Source: JAZDFC01 sp043808235
GTDB taxonomy: Bacteria; Bacteroidota; Ignavibacteria; Ignavibacteriales; Melioribacteraceae
Reading direction: 5' to 3'
Length of the DNA stretch: 64,000 nucleotides
NCBI GenBank assembly: GCA_043808235.1
Contig: JAZDFC010000057.1
Span: forward strand, 1-64,000
Part shown: positions 34,995 to 45,672 of the stretch, piece after piece
Layout of the letters: each line of letters opens with the position of its first letter
Position numbering within the stretch: position 1 is the stretch's first letter
Notes under the pieces: generated by a model
What the model saw: the letters and a program-made list of their open reading frames with translations, nothing else
Databases searched by the model: none
What the model was told of the DNA's origin: nothing
Position numbers and translations under genes: made by a program

Positions 34995-37900
34995 TCAATT
35001 AATGCCAGGGTTTATAAAATATTCATTTAAGGTGAAGAAAAAAGTCGCTCCGCTACCGGGGTTACTCTCTGCCCATATCTTGCCGTTATGTTTGTGAATT
35101 ATCTTTTGCACGATGGCAAGACCGACACCGGAACCTGGAAATTCATCATGTGTATGTAACCGCTGAAAGACTCCAAAAAGTTTTGAATAGTACTTCATAT
35201 CGAATCCTACACCATTATCACTTATAAAATAGACTTTTTTATTATCAATTTGAATAGCACCTACACTAATTTTTGTTATTTCTTTTTGGCTGCTGAATTT
35301 TAATGCATTCTCTAATAAATTCTGAAAACATATCCTAATTAGTTGCCGGTCAACAAAATCGAAGAGGTCTTTTTCTAATTCAAAATGAATGATTCTTTCT
35401 TTCTGAAATTCGGTTAATTCGTAAAATACTTCATTGATGATATGACTTAAATTTACTCGATCGCGTTCAAGCTCCACTCTTGTTACGCGAGCCATTCCAA
35501 GCAAGTCGTCAATAAGTATTGCCATCTTTTGGCTGTTTACTCTTATTCTGTTCAGATAAGTTTTTGCCTGCACATCGAATATATCATTATAGTCCTCGAA
35601 TAGAGCCAAACTAAATCCGTCAATAGCGCGCAAAGGAGCGCGGAGATCATGCGAAACGGAATAGGAAAAGTTTTCTAATTCTTTATTCGATGCCTCAAGT
35701 GCGGAAGTACGTTCTTTTATTTTTATTTCTAATTGTTCAGCCTGCTTTTGAACTTGCTCGTACAAATCATTTTTTTCTATTGCTATGGCAATTTGAGAAG
35801 TGATTGTTTCAATTAACTTAAGATGACGCTCCAAAGGTTTCTTGTCGGTCCGTGTAAAAACACACAACACTCCAAAACAGTTAGTATCTGCCATTATTGG
35901 GAATGCCGCAAGAAAATTAATTTCTTCGCCGCGTTGGGATTCCCTTGTTGTATAATCAAGCACTTCGTTTCGGTTATTTAATACTAATGGTATTTTATTT
36001 TTAGCGCAGTTTCCGCACAAACATTCTCCCACCTTAATTTTATTGTTCGTCAAATCAGTAATAGTCTCTTCAGAAGTGCCTCTGTAAACAGTTAGTTTGA
36101 AAGTATCATCTTCGTCAATTGTGCATATAGTCCCTCCCTCCAATCCAACAAATGCAAGTACATCATCAATAAGATTGTTAAGTATTTCTTCTTTTTTATT
36201 ATGGCTGATAGAGTCGGTAATTATTTTATTAAGGATAGTTAATTCGCTGTTTATAAGTTTTATTTCTTCCTCATTCTTTTTGCGCTCAGTAATGTCAACA
36301 ACAATGGCCTGTATGCATTTCTGTCCTTTAAATACCGTATGTATTAGAGACAACAAAGCATCATAGGCGCTTCCATCAACTCTCTTTAACTGTACGGGAT
36401 AATCTCTTACAAATCCATGTTCTTTGAATTTATTTAAAACATCAAAATGCTGTTTAACGTCATGGTACAATTCCAACACATTAGTAATGCTTTCAGCCAT
36501 TTTAGTAGAATAATTGCCCGGTTCGATCATCGCACTATTGAATGCTAATATTTTACCTTCAAAATCTGCAACGCCGATTCCGACAGGCGAGTTTTCGAAT
36601 AACATTCTGAATTGTTCTTCGCTTTGGATTAATGCTAACTCTGATTCCTTTCTTGCTGAAATATCCCGGAATATTGTTTGAAATGCTTGAACGCCATTCC
36701 ATATAAAAGGTATCGCTGTAACTTCAACAGTAATTTCGGATCCATCGAGCCGGATAAATTTTTCCTCCGAGATAGGCGCCGGTTGATTAGTCGAACTCAT
36801 TTTTTTTATCCGTTCGATTATCGCCTCCCTATAATCTGGATGAACAAAATCCATTACAGGTAATCCGATAATCTCATTAATATCTTTTGCCCGCATCAAA
36901 TTTACAGTTGCATTATTTGCGAAAATTACTTTTCCACCGCTATGAACGACTATGGCATCGGGAGTATGTTCAATCAACAAACGGTAACGCTCTTCGCTTG
37001 CCGCTAAAGCTTCGTCGGCTTTTTTCCGTTCGGAAATGTCGCGTGAAATACCAATTATGCCAATAGGTTTGCCATCCAAATCAAACAATAAGCGGCTGTT
37101 TATTTCTGTCCAAAATTTGCTTCCGTCTTTCTTAAATTGCTCAATTTCGAAACTAACCGATTTGTTTTTATCGACTCCAGGCCGGGAGAGGTCTTGAATT
37201 TCTTTTAGCAAAATTTCTTGAGTCGATTTTAAAGAATCTGCTGGTAAAAATTTATCGGGAGGTAAATTGTACCATTCCTCCGGCGTCCAACCATGCATCC
37301 TCACAGTTGATGGACTTATGTATAAAACTTTAAAATTAAAATCCATTGTCCAGAGTACATCAGTCACATTTTCAGCGAGCATCCTATATTTTTCTTCACT
37401 TTCCTTTAATGCATCCTCTGCAATTTTTCTATCGGTTATATCGGATATGGTTCCGAGAATCGACAAGATTTTTCCGTCCGATGATTTTAACGGCTGCAGG
37501 CACACATTTCCCCAAACTATGCTTCCGTCCTTATTTAAATATCTTTTTTCATAACGCACTACATCGGCTTCGCCCGAAACTATTTTTTGCATATTGGAGA
37601 GAGTGATGTCAATGTCATCGGAATGTGTATAATTTTCCGACCGTAAAGCCTTTAACTCTTCGAGTGAGTAGCCCACCATTCGACTGTAAGCCTCGTTGAA
37701 TTCAAGGTAACTTCCGTCAAGCGCTCGTAATCCAACAGCAAGGGCAGTATTACTAAAAAGGGTGCGATATTTTTCTTCGCTGGCACGAAGCGCTTCCTCG
37801 GCTTTTTTCCGATCAGTTATATCTATGTATGATCCAACGATTCCGGCATTTTTCCCGGTCTCATCTTTAAAAACATTCTTTGCATAAACAGTATCTCTTA

Positions 37901-40900
37901 CTTCTCCAAATTTATCTTTTATTTGGAATTCGTAAACCTGCAAGTGAGGATTCAACAGTAATTCAAGGTCCTTTTGATGATACACTTTTGCATTTTCGCC
38001 GGGCCATAATTCGAATACAGTCTTGCCTTGTATTTCTTCGGTGGTAACTCCAAGTTGATCCGAAAAGGCTTTGTTACAGCCGATATATTTTCCTTCATTA
38101 TCTTTGAAAAAGACCGGTGTTGGAATAGCTTCCATTAAAGCCTCGGTGAAGGCAAGATTTTTCTTTAACTCGCTATTAATATTTTTTATTTCCTCTTCCG
38201 CTTTCCGTTTTTCCGTAATATCCTTACAGATACCTTCGTTAAAAATGACTTTTCCACTTTCATCTTTAATATACCTGGCATTATCCTCAAGCCAAATAAT
38301 TCCGCCATCCTTTCTTTTCAATCTGTAAATTTCCGTTTTATCAATAAACTCCGGATTCTCATTGTGAGTATCCTCTCTTTCCGAAGATATAACGTATAAT
38401 GCATCGGGGATATTCACACTCATTAATTCTTCTTTGTTATCATATCCAAGCATATTCACAAATGCTGGATTGACGTCAACAAATTTCCCTTCAGGAGTAG
38501 TTCTATAAAAGCCATTGGGCATTGTCTCTATTAATTCTCTGTATTTTTCTTCACTCTTATTAATTAATTCTTCAGTCTTTTTTCGCTCGGTTATGTCCAT
38601 CCAGATTCCGATTACCTCCTTTGGCCTGCCATTACTGTGCTTAATCAGAACAGTTTCATCAAGGAACCACTTGTAATTTCCGTCTTTGCATTTCCACCTA
38701 TATTCGACACTAATATTTTCCTCTTCAAGGATTGAATTGTATCTAGGCAATACTGAATCAATATCATCCGGGTGAATTCTTGAACTCCATGCGGAGCTAT
38801 CGGATGTAAAATACTCCTGGTCAAATCCGGTTATTTCTTCGATGTTTCCATCCATCCATTTAGTTTTGAACGGAGCTTTAACCTCGGTTGAATAAAATAA
38901 TATTGGTAAAGATTGAATGATAAGATTCTGACGTTTCAGACTTTCATGAAGTGATAGTTCGGCATTTTTTCGGTCGGTTATATCAAGTATGGTCCCAACA
39001 TAACCTATCAAATTATTATCTTTATTAAATAAGGGATTTGCCTGCCCATAAACCCACGTGATTTTACCATCGGCTCTTAAAAATCTGTATTCGGATATTG
39101 ATATTTTCTTTTCACTAAATGCCTTTTGCCAGCTCTTTGTCGCATATTCAAGATCGTCCGGATGAATAGCTTTAATCCATTTATTTCCCATGCCTTCTAT
39201 TTCGGATAGGCCGGAAATTTCGCACCATTTGGGATTAACATAAATTGTGTTACCCTGAGCATCAGCACGGAAAATCCCCACCGGCGAAGTATTTGCCAAC
39301 GTTTGGTATCTTTCTTCGCTTTCTCTCAAAGCATTGTCGGCTATTTTGCGCTCTGTTATATCGCTTATTGTTCCGGTTATTCGGAGAGGTTTATTATTAC
39401 TGTCACATTCAACTAATTTACCACGCGTTGAAATCCATTTCCAGTTCCCCGATTTTGTTTTCATTCGGAATTCGACTGCATATGTTGGAGACTCAATGGA
39501 GAGATTTGACATTATTATCGCAGTGATTCTATCCATATCATCCGGATGAATTAAATTTTTCCAAGCCTCAATTGATGGTTCAAAATCGCCAGGTTCAAAC
39601 TCAAGAATATTATAATACCGAGGGCTAAGATAAATTTCGAGAGTTTTTAAATTCATATCCCAAATCCCATCAGTAGCTCCTTCGAGTGCATGCCGCAGAC
39701 GCTCCTCGTTTACCCTCAATGCATTCTCTCTTCGGACTTTTTCGGTTGTATCTTTCATGCTGCCGAGAATTCTTATTACCTTATCATCCTTATCTTTTTG
39801 TATATATCCATTTTCTTCAATGGTAATATATTCACCGTCTTTACGACGAACTCTGTAAGTAGAAGTAAATTTGGGATTGGATTGAGCTGCTTCGTTTTCC
39901 TGATCTATAATATTTTGTATGTCGTCCGGATGGACTAATTTCATCCATTCATCTATAGAAAGATTTTGATATTCTTCTTTTGAGTAACCAAGAATTGATT
40001 CAATCGCTCCCTCTCTGTGAATCAGATTTTTCTCTTTGTCAATATCATAAACAATTATCCCCGTTTGTTCTAAAACAATTCTAAATCTTTCTTCGCTCTC
40101 CGATAACTCGATTTCTTTCCTTTTAATATCCGATACATCTTTAATTACTTCAATCGATCCGGAACGATTTCCATCTTTATCGTATAACGGAGCTGCTACG
40201 CCCCATAAATAGGCGCCTCTATTATCATATAGTCCGGGTATGTAAGACTCGGCAAATATTTTATCATCAACTCTTTTTACGGATTTATATTTTGCTTCCA
40301 ATTTTTCATTAGGAACATCAAGCAAATCAATAAGTAATGGTCTCCTTTTATTAAAGAAGGGGAGTGCATATTCGAATTCTCCTTTGCCGATGATATCTTT
40401 TTTATTAACACCCGTCATACTCTCAATTGCTCGATTCCATGCAATAACTTTTTTGTTTTGATCAATGACAAATGTAGCATCAGGAATAAATTCGATAATA
40501 TCATTCAATCTCTGATTAAACGTTTTTAATTCTCCTTCGTAACGTACTTTTTCAATTGCATTGGCAAATATTTCACCAATGAAGTTTAGTAATAGGATAG
40601 TGTCGTTATCCCATGTCTTTTCCGATAAGACGGAATCCAATCCTAAGAATCCGATTATTTTGCCCGCACTCTTCATTGGTACAAGGAGTAATGATTGAAT
40701 TCCTTCATTCTCGAATTCCGCCCTCTCTAACGAATCTGCCGGCAAATTGCTTACATTCTCAATATATACTTCTTTTAACTCTTCAATCATTCTATATACG
40801 AGAGGGAAGTCTTTGACATCAAGATTTTGTAGCGATTTAATGAACGAAACGATACCATTCTCGCACCACTCATGAGTATTATCCATTTTCTCATAATTAT

Positions 40901-43900
40901 CGTACAATCTAAAAATATATGCGCGGTCAACGCCGGTAAATTTTCCAATTTCCATTAGCGCTCTGTTAAGCCCCGAATCAATTTCCTCCGGTTGTAGATG
41001 AATAAAACTGTTGGAAATCTTATTAATAAGCGATTCAAATTCCATTCTAAATTTTAAAAATTCGAGAACTTGCTTCTGTTCTGTAATATCGAGGAACGAC
41101 ATCATCATTCCAATAGGAGCGCCCTTCTTGTTTTTGATGATGCTCGCCGAAACTTCCGCAAGAAACAAAGAACCGTCTTTGCGTTTGGCCATAAGTTCGC
41201 CAACCCATTTATGTTTTGTCGTTAGTTCAATAATAACGTCCATAATTTTTCCGGCATCGGACCAGAATTCGGTTGTATTTCTGCCGATGATCCCCTTACT
41301 GCTACTAAAACCCCAAAGATTTAAGAAGGAATTATTTACATAATTGATACTGCCTTTAAGATCAGTAATTGCTATAGCAGCTATGGATGAGGATATAGCA
41401 GCATCTTTAATAGTGAGGGCTTCCTCGTACAATTTCTGTTCGGTAATATCCGTATGTGTTCCCAGCATTCTTGCTACTGTTCCATCAGTATTTCTTTCAA
41501 TCACTTTTCCTTTTATCATTATCCATTTGAAAGAACCGTCTTTGGTTTTGAATAAAATTTCCTGTTTGTAATCGTCGGTTAAATTATCCAGGCAATGTTT
41601 CAAACTTATTTGTGCTTCATCAACAAAATCAGGGTGAATTAATTTTATCCAATTATCAACTGATGGTTTAATTTCATTCTCTTTATAACCAAGCAAGGTT
41701 ATATATTTCGGACTCCAATACAGCAAATCCTTGCCGGGGATCCATTCCCAAATCGCCTCATCAACGGCATTTAGCGCCATGTTCAATCTATCCTCGCTAA
41801 TCCTCAAGGCTTCTTGTGCAGTCGACTTTTCATGATTTAAAAAAGTCTGCGATATTTGATCCGCTATTTGATTTACAAAATTTATCTCATCATCAAGCCA
41901 TTTTCTTGGTTGACCAGTGTGCTCCGAACATAGAATTCCGGTTAGTCTTCCCGAAGCTCTAATTGGCACATCAAGCATTGAGGTGATGCCTAATGGTAAA
42001 AGGTAATTAGTTGCAAATTCTGAAGTGCGTGAATCGTTAATAGCATCGCCCGCATCAATGGTACGGACTGATTTTAATGCATTGAAATATTTTGGTACAT
42101 CTTTGCCTTTTATTACGGTTCCGGTGGAATGTGAATTTTTTGATTTCTCAAAGAGATCAATGCATCGAATTTCATCCCCGGCTTCATTTAATAACCAAAT
42201 ACTTGCACGTTCAACGCACAAAATCTCTGAAGTTTTTTCCGAAATCATTTTTAGAGCTGGTTCGAGAAATCCCTCGCGGGTCAATTGACTTGATGAAATT
42301 TCGAAAATAGCATTCTGCTGTATTTGCTTTCTATGGATCTTTTCTTGTTTTGACTCTTCATCCTCAATGCGATGTGAAATATCTCTGATAGCAGCTATAT
42401 GAACAGGTCTTTCTTTCCTAATAAAAAATCTTCCCGTTATCTCCACAGGGAATACCGTTCCATCCTTTTTACAATGATACCGTAGTGGTATTAAAACAAC
42501 ATTATCGTGCATTACAGGAGTGTCAGTTGTTATTCTCCTTGTTTCATCTTCTTGCGCAGAGAGGTCTGTATTTTTTAGTGAGAGAAGCTCACTTTTTGAG
42601 TAGCCGTAAAGCTTCACAGCAGCTTCATTAGCCTCAATTATACTACCCGTTTGGTTATCGATTAGGAATATAGCATCCGATTCAGCCTCAAATAATTGTT
42701 CGTATCTTTCTTCGCTATCTTTTAATGCGTTCTCAATGACTTTTCTTTGGGAGATGTCGAGGACGACTATATTTGCTTTAATCGGTTTGCCATTTTCGAT
42801 TATATATCGAACATAAGCCTGACACCAAAACTTAGTCCCATCTTTTCGAACTGCTTCATAATCCACTATCTCATCGGGGACTATTCCCTGGGATATTAAT
42901 TCCTGTCTTTGAATAAAAAGTTTGCTACCCTCTTCTGATAATAATTTGAAACCATTTATTTCTAAAAGTTCTTCGCGATTATATCCCGTAAACCTGCACA
43001 TTGCGTCATTTACGCTGGTGATTTTTTGAGTAGTATAATCAAGATCAAATATCCCGGCTGGAGCAAACTCTACGAGTTGCCTATATTTATTTTCACTTAA
43101 GCGGAGGTCTTCCGTTGCTTTTTTCCTTTCCGAAATATCTCTAACGGTAATAAAATATTTACTGCTCTTCCCGATGAAACCATATTTAATATTTACCTCT
43201 ACCCAAAAGAATTCACCGTTTTTATTCTTAGCCAGCCATTCGAATAATTGCGGGCCCTTTGTTTTAGCTAATCTTAAATATCTGTTGGCATCGTCAGTTG
43301 TAAAGGGCTCAAATCCTGCAAGTAATATTATTGGTGAAAGTCTTGTAATTTCTTTCTCGGAATAACCAAATAATTCGGCAGCTCTTTTATTTACCGATGA
43401 AAATTCCCAATTTTGTTCATCTAAAATAAATATCGCATCATTCACAGAATTGAAAATCCTATCTAAATATTTCTCCTTTTCAGAGAGCTGTTCCTGAGCG
43501 ATTTTCCGTTCCGTAATATCCAAAAGAAAAAGAATTGACCCGGAAAAATTTTTATTTGAATCGAAAAACGGGTATGTGTTTACAGAGAATATGCTTCTTT
43601 CACTTTCATTTTTCGAAATTACAATCTCAGAATTAATTACAGATTTCCTGGTTTTCTTTGTTTGTTCAAATGGATTTTGAGATTTTGGAAGAGATTTACC
43701 TTCGATGTTTAAAATCTTCCAATCGGAGTTTTTAAAGAACATTATGGGTTCAGTCTGGTTCTTTAATCCGAAAAATTTTTCAGCTTTTTTATTGGTTGAT
43801 ACTATTTCCCCATTTTTATTTAGACTAACTATTAATGTATGACTCGATTTAAATATACTGTTAATAATCTTTTTGTTGTTGATGATTATATCCTCCAACT

Positions 43901-44033
43901 TCGTGATCTCTGATTTCGCTTTTGCGGAAGATAATTTGCCAATAGTAGTTAAATCAGGTTTTAGCATTTTGGAATTCGACTCTTTGCGCCGGAGTTTTTT
44001 GGGTTTACTTTTCGAAGTGTTGGGAACCTTCAT
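34995..44033 (-). CDS. Giant cytoplasmic PAS/GAF sensor histidine kinase
   Basis: 3012 residues, very large for a histidine kinase. By eye the order is PAS x4 (about 50-555), GAF (575-730), PAS x2 (745-995), GAF (1000-1160), PAS x11 (1175-2590), GAF (2600-2760), HisKA (2780-2850) and HATPase_c (2890-3005): 17 PAS and 3 GAF domains. Each PAS unit closes with a variant of DITERK or DISERK. The third GAF has a four-cysteine-poor but notable GECLCGNCAKNKIPL segment. The phosphorylated His is 2795 in SYSVSHDLRAPLRAID; the ATP lid is seen in NLLENALKFSSQ, ISDNGVGFDMKYYSKLFGVFQRLH and GSGVGLAIV. No membrane segment or signal peptide. The HisKA/HATPase type is that of bacteriophytochrome-like kinases that pair with Rcp1-type regulators, matching the receiver remnant next to it. 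Confidence 0.93.
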   Translation of the reverse strand: MKVPNTSKSKPKKLRRKESNSKMLKPDLTTIGKLSSAKAKSEITKLEDIIINNKKIINSIFKSSHTLIVSLNKNGEIVSTNKKAEKFFGLKNQTEPIMFFKNSDWKILNIEGKSLPKSQNPFEQTKKTRKSVINSEIVISKNESERSIFSVNTYPFFDSNKNFSGSILFLLDITERKIAQEQLSEKEKYLDRIFNSVNDAIFILDEQNWEFSSVNKRAAELFGYSEKEITRLSPIILLAGFEPFTTDDANRYLRLAKTKGPQLFEWLAKNKNGEFFWVEVNIKYGFIGKSSKYFITVRDISERKKATEDLRLSENKYRQLVEFAPAGIFDLDYTTQKITSVNDAMCRFTGYNREELLEINGFKLLSEEGSKLFIQRQELISQGIVPDEIVDYEAVRKDGTKFWCQAYVRYIIENGKPIKANIVVLDISQRKVIENALKDSEERYEQLFEAESDAIFLIDNQTGSIIEANEAAVKLYGYSKSELLSLKNTDLSAQEDETRRITTDTPVMHDNVVLIPLRYHCKKDGTVFPVEITGRFFIRKERPVHIAAIRDISHRIEDEESKQEKIHRKQIQQNAIFEISSSQLTREGFLEPALKMISEKTSEILCVERASIWLLNEAGDEIRCIDLFEKSKNSHSTGTVIKGKDVPKYFNALKSVRTIDAGDAINDSRTSEFATNYLLPLGITSMLDVPIRASGRLTGILCSEHTGQPRKWLDDEINFVNQIADQISQTFLNHEKSTAQEALRISEDRLNMALNAVDEAIWEWIPGKDLLYWSPKYITLLGYKENEIKPSVDNWIKLIHPDFVDEAQISLKHCLDNLTDDYKQEILFKTKDGSFKWIMIKGKVIERNTDGTVARMLGTHTDITEQKLYEEALTIKDAAISSSIAAIAITDLKGSINYVNNSFLNLWGFSSSKGIIGRNTTEFWSDAGKIMDVIIELTTKHKWVGELMAKRKDGSLFLAEVSASIIKNKKGAPIGMMMSFLDITEQKQVLEFLKFRMEFESLINKISNSFIHLQPEEIDSGLNRALMEIGKFTGVDRAYIFRLYDNYEKMDNTHEWCENGIVSFIKSLQNLDVKDFPLVYRMIEELKEVYIENVSNLPADSLERAEFENEGIQSLLLVPMKSAGKIIGFLGLDSVLSEKTWDNDTILLLNFIGEIFANAIEKVRYEGELKTFNQRLNDIIEFIPDATFVIDQNKKVIAWNRAIESMTGVNKKDIIGKGEFEYALPFFNKRRPLLIDLLDVPNEKLEAKYKSVKRVDDKIFAESYIPGLYDNRGAYLWGVAAPLYDKDGNRSGSIEVIKDVSDIKRKEIELSESEERFRIVLEQTGIIVYDIDKEKNLIHREGAIESILGYSKEEYQNLSIDEWMKLVHPDDIQNIIDQENEAAQSNPKFTSTYRVRRKDGEYITIEENGYIQKDKDDKVIRILGSMKDTTEKVRRENALRVNEERLRHALEGATDGIWDMNLKTLEIYLSPRYYNILEFEPGDFEPSIEAWKNLIHPDDMDRITAIIMSNLSIESPTYAVEFRMKTKSGNWKWISTRGKLVECDSNNKPLRITGTISDITERKIADNALRESEERYQTLANTSPVGIFRADAQGNTIYVNPKWCEISGLSEIEGMGNKWIKAIHPDDLEYATKSWQKAFSEKKISISEYRFLRADGKITWVYGQANPLFNKDNNLIGYVGTILDITDRKNAELSLHESLKRQNLIIQSLPILFYSTEVKAPFKTKWMDGNIEEITGFDQEYFTSDSSAWSSRIHPDDIDSVLPRYNSILEEENISVEYRWKCKDGNYKWFLDETVLIKHSNGRPKEVIGIWMDITERKKTEELINKSEEKYRELIETMPNGFYRTTPEGKFVDVNPAFVNMLGYDNKEELMSVNIPDALYVISSEREDTHNENPEFIDKTEIYRLKRKDGGIIWLEDNARYIKDESGKVIFNEGICKDITEKRKAEEEIKNINSELKKNLAFTEALMEAIPTPVFFKDNEGKYIGCNKAFSDQLGVTTEEIQGKTVFELWPGENAKVYHQKDLELLLNPHLQVYEFQIKDKFGEVRDTVYAKNVFKDETGKNAGIVGSYIDITDRKKAEEALRASEEKYRTLFSNTALAVGLRALDGSYLEFNEAYSRMVGYSLEELKALRSENYTHSDDIDITLSNMQKIVSGEADVVRYEKRYLNKDGSIVWGNVCLQPLKSSDGKILSILGTISDITDRKIAEDALKESEEKYRMLAENVTDVLWTMDFNFKVLYISPSTVRMHGWTPEEWYNLPPDKFLPADSLKSTQEILLKEIQDLSRPGVDKNKSVSFEIEQFKKDGSKFWTEINSRLLFDLDGKPIGIIGISRDISERKKADEALAASEERYRLLIEHTPDAIVVHSGGKVIFANNATVNLMRAKDINEIIGLPVMDFVHPDYREAIIERIKKMSSTNQPAPISEEKFIRLDGSEITVEVTAIPFIWNGVQAFQTIFRDISARKESELALIQSEEQFRMLFENSPVGIGVADFEGKILAFNSAMIEPGNYSTKMAESITNVLELYHDVKQHFDVLNKFKEHGFVRDYPVQLKRVDGSAYDALLSLIHTVFKGQKCIQAIVVDITERKKNEEEIKLINSELTILNKIITDSISHNKKEEILNNLIDDVLAFVGLEGGTICTIDEDDTFKLTVYRGTSEETITDLTNNKIKVGECLCGNCAKNKIPLVLNNRNEVLDYTTRESQRGEEINFLAAFPIMADTNCFGVLCVFTRTDKKPLERHLKLIETITSQIAIAIEKNDLYEQVQKQAEQLEIKIKERTSALEASNKELENFSYSVSHDLRAPLRAIDGFSLALFEDYNDIFDVQAKTYLNRIRVNSQKMAILIDDLLGMARVTRVELERDRVNLSHIINEVFYELTEFQKERIIHFELEKDLFDFVDRQLIRICFQNLLENALKFSSQKEITKISVGAIQIDNKKVYFISDNGVGFDMKYYSKLFGVFQRLHTHDEFPGSGVGLAIVQKIIHKHNGKIWAESNPGSGATFFFTLNEYFINPGIN

Positions 44034-44310
44034 TTGAAGCCTCGTAATCTTACAGAGAACTATTGTTTGAATTTATCACAAAAGATTATTCATCTAATGT
44101 ATAATATCGTTAAATCGATGGAATAAATTAAATATTTCGACAGTAATTGTAAACGAGTTCTTTCCTATAAATTGACCATCCTTATTTCCTCAAATATAAC
44201 CATGTTATGGAATGACTATTAGATTAGTGGAAGGAACATATTTCAATTTTGTTCAAAAAAAAGCCCGGATATAAGCCGGGCTTTTGTAAAACGTAAAGAA
44301 CAGGAAAATC
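44034..44310. other. Intergenic region between gdhA and the giant kinase
   Basis: 277 AT-rich bases. It contains the gdhA terminator near the left end and presumably the promoter of the kinase cluster, though no clear -35/-10 pair was found. Confidence 0.5.
44254..44284 (-). terminator. Rho-independent terminator of gdhA
   Basis: AAGCCCGG (44261-44268) and CCGGGCTT (44276-44283) are perfect 8-base arms around a 7-base loop; on the minus strand they are followed by a T-run (44254-44262). It lies about 27 bases after the gdhA stop. The flanking T on the plus side could make it bidirectional. Confidence 0.85.
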
Positions 44311-45672
44311 TTATACTATTCCCTGATCCATCATTGAATTTGCTACTTTTAAGAAACCGCCAATATTGGCACCGTTAACATAATTGCCCGGAGTACCGTA
44401 AGTTGCAGCGGTATCAACGCAAGTCTTGTGGATACTCTTCATAATCAAACGGAGTCGGTTGTCAACTTCTTCACGTGTCCAGCCGTAACGCATACTATTC
44501 TGCGCCATCTCAAGTCCGGAAGTTGCTACACCGCCGGCATTGGCTGCTTTACCGGGTCCATAAAGAATTTTATTATCTACAAAAATGTTGATTCCTTCAA
44601 TTGTTGTCGGCATGTTTGCGCCCTCGGATACAACATAAACACCGTTGTTAATCAAGTTTTGAGCATCCTTCCCGTTAATCTCATTCTGAGTTGCACTTGG
44701 GAAAGCGCAATCCGCTTTGTGGTTCCACAATGGATTGTGATCTGCTTTCGGGTCTATTTGGATGTATGAAGTTTTTGGATATTTATCAACATACTCTTTC
44801 ATTCTGCCACGACGAACGTTTTTCAAGTCCATAACAAATTTTAATTTATCGCGATCGATTCCTTCCTCATCAAAAATATAACCATTGGAATCGGATAGTG
44901 TTAGAACTTTACCACCGAGGTCAAGAATTTTTTCAACAGTGTATTGTGCAACATTTCCGCTGCCGGAAACAAGGCATCTCTTTCCTTCTAAAGATTGATT
45001 GCGGGTTGATAACATTTCGCTCGCAAAATATACAGAACCGTAACCGGTAGCCTCCGGACGAATTAATGAACCACCCCAATTAATTCCTTTGCCGGTCAGC
45101 ACGCCGGTAAATTCGTTTCGTAATCTTTTGTATTGGCCAAACATGAATCCAATCTCTCTTCCGCCAACGCCGATATCACCTGCCGGAACGTCTGTGTTCG
45201 GACCGATATGACGGAAAAGTTCACTCATAAAACTCTGGCAAAATTTCATTACCTCGGCATCGCTTTTCCCTTTCGGATCGAAATCGGATCCGCCTTTTCC
45301 ACCGCCCATCGGGAGAGTTGTTAAGCTGTTTTTAAATACTTGTTCGAATGCAAGAAATTTTAAAATGCCCAGATTAACAGAGGGGTGGAAACGGAGTCCG
45401 CCTTTGTAGGGACCAATTGCACTGTTCATTTCAATTCTGAAACCGCGGTTAACTTGAACATCACCCTGGTCGTCAATCCATGGAACGCGGAATAAAATTA
45501 CTCTTTCAGGTTCGATTAACCTTTCGAGAATTTTTGCAGACCGGTATTCGGGATGACGGTCGAAGACTAATGCTAACGAATTTACTACTTCAAATACTGC
45601 CTGGTGAAATTCCGGTTCGGCAGGATTTTTAGCTTTTACTTCTGTCATTATTTGATCAACATATTCTGACAT
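44311..45672 (-). CDS. gdhA: NADP-type glutamate dehydrogenase
   Basis: 453 residues, hexameric GDH I type. Converts 2-oxoglutarate and ammonia to glutamate. Markers: YKGGLRFHPSVNLGILKFLAFEQVFKNSLT (split here as a description of residues about 90-120), the catalytic-Lys segment LPMGGGKGGSDFDP, PAGDIGVGGREIGFMFGQYK, the Rossmann motif VSGSGNVAQYTVEKI, and SEGANMPTT. The Ser/Arg-friendly dinucleotide loop (DSNGYIFD) is consistent with NADP, but cofactor use is an inference from family. ATG at 45670-45672 with GGGGA upstream; single gene with terminator. Confidence 0.95.
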   Translation of the reverse strand: MSEYVDQIMTEVKAKNPAEPEFHQAVFEVVNSLALVFDRHPEYRSAKILERLIEPERVILFRVPWIDDQGDVQVNRGFRIEMNSAIGPYKGGLRFHPSVNLGILKFLAFEQVFKNSLTTLPMGGGKGGSDFDPKGKSDAEVMKFCQSFMSELFRHIGPNTDVPAGDIGVGGREIGFMFGQYKRLRNEFTGVLTGKGINWGGSLIRPEATGYGSVYFASEMLSTRNQSLEGKRCLVSGSGNVAQYTVEKILDLGGKVLTLSDSNGYIFDEEGIDRDKLKFVMDLKNVRRGRMKEYVDKYPKTSYIQIDPKADHNPLWNHKADCAFPSATQNEINGKDAQNLINNGVYVVSEGANMPTTIEGINIFVDNKILYGPGKAANAGGVATSGLEMAQNSMRYGWTREEVDNRLRLIMKSIHKTCVDTAATYGTPGNYVNGANIGGFLKVANSMMDQGIV

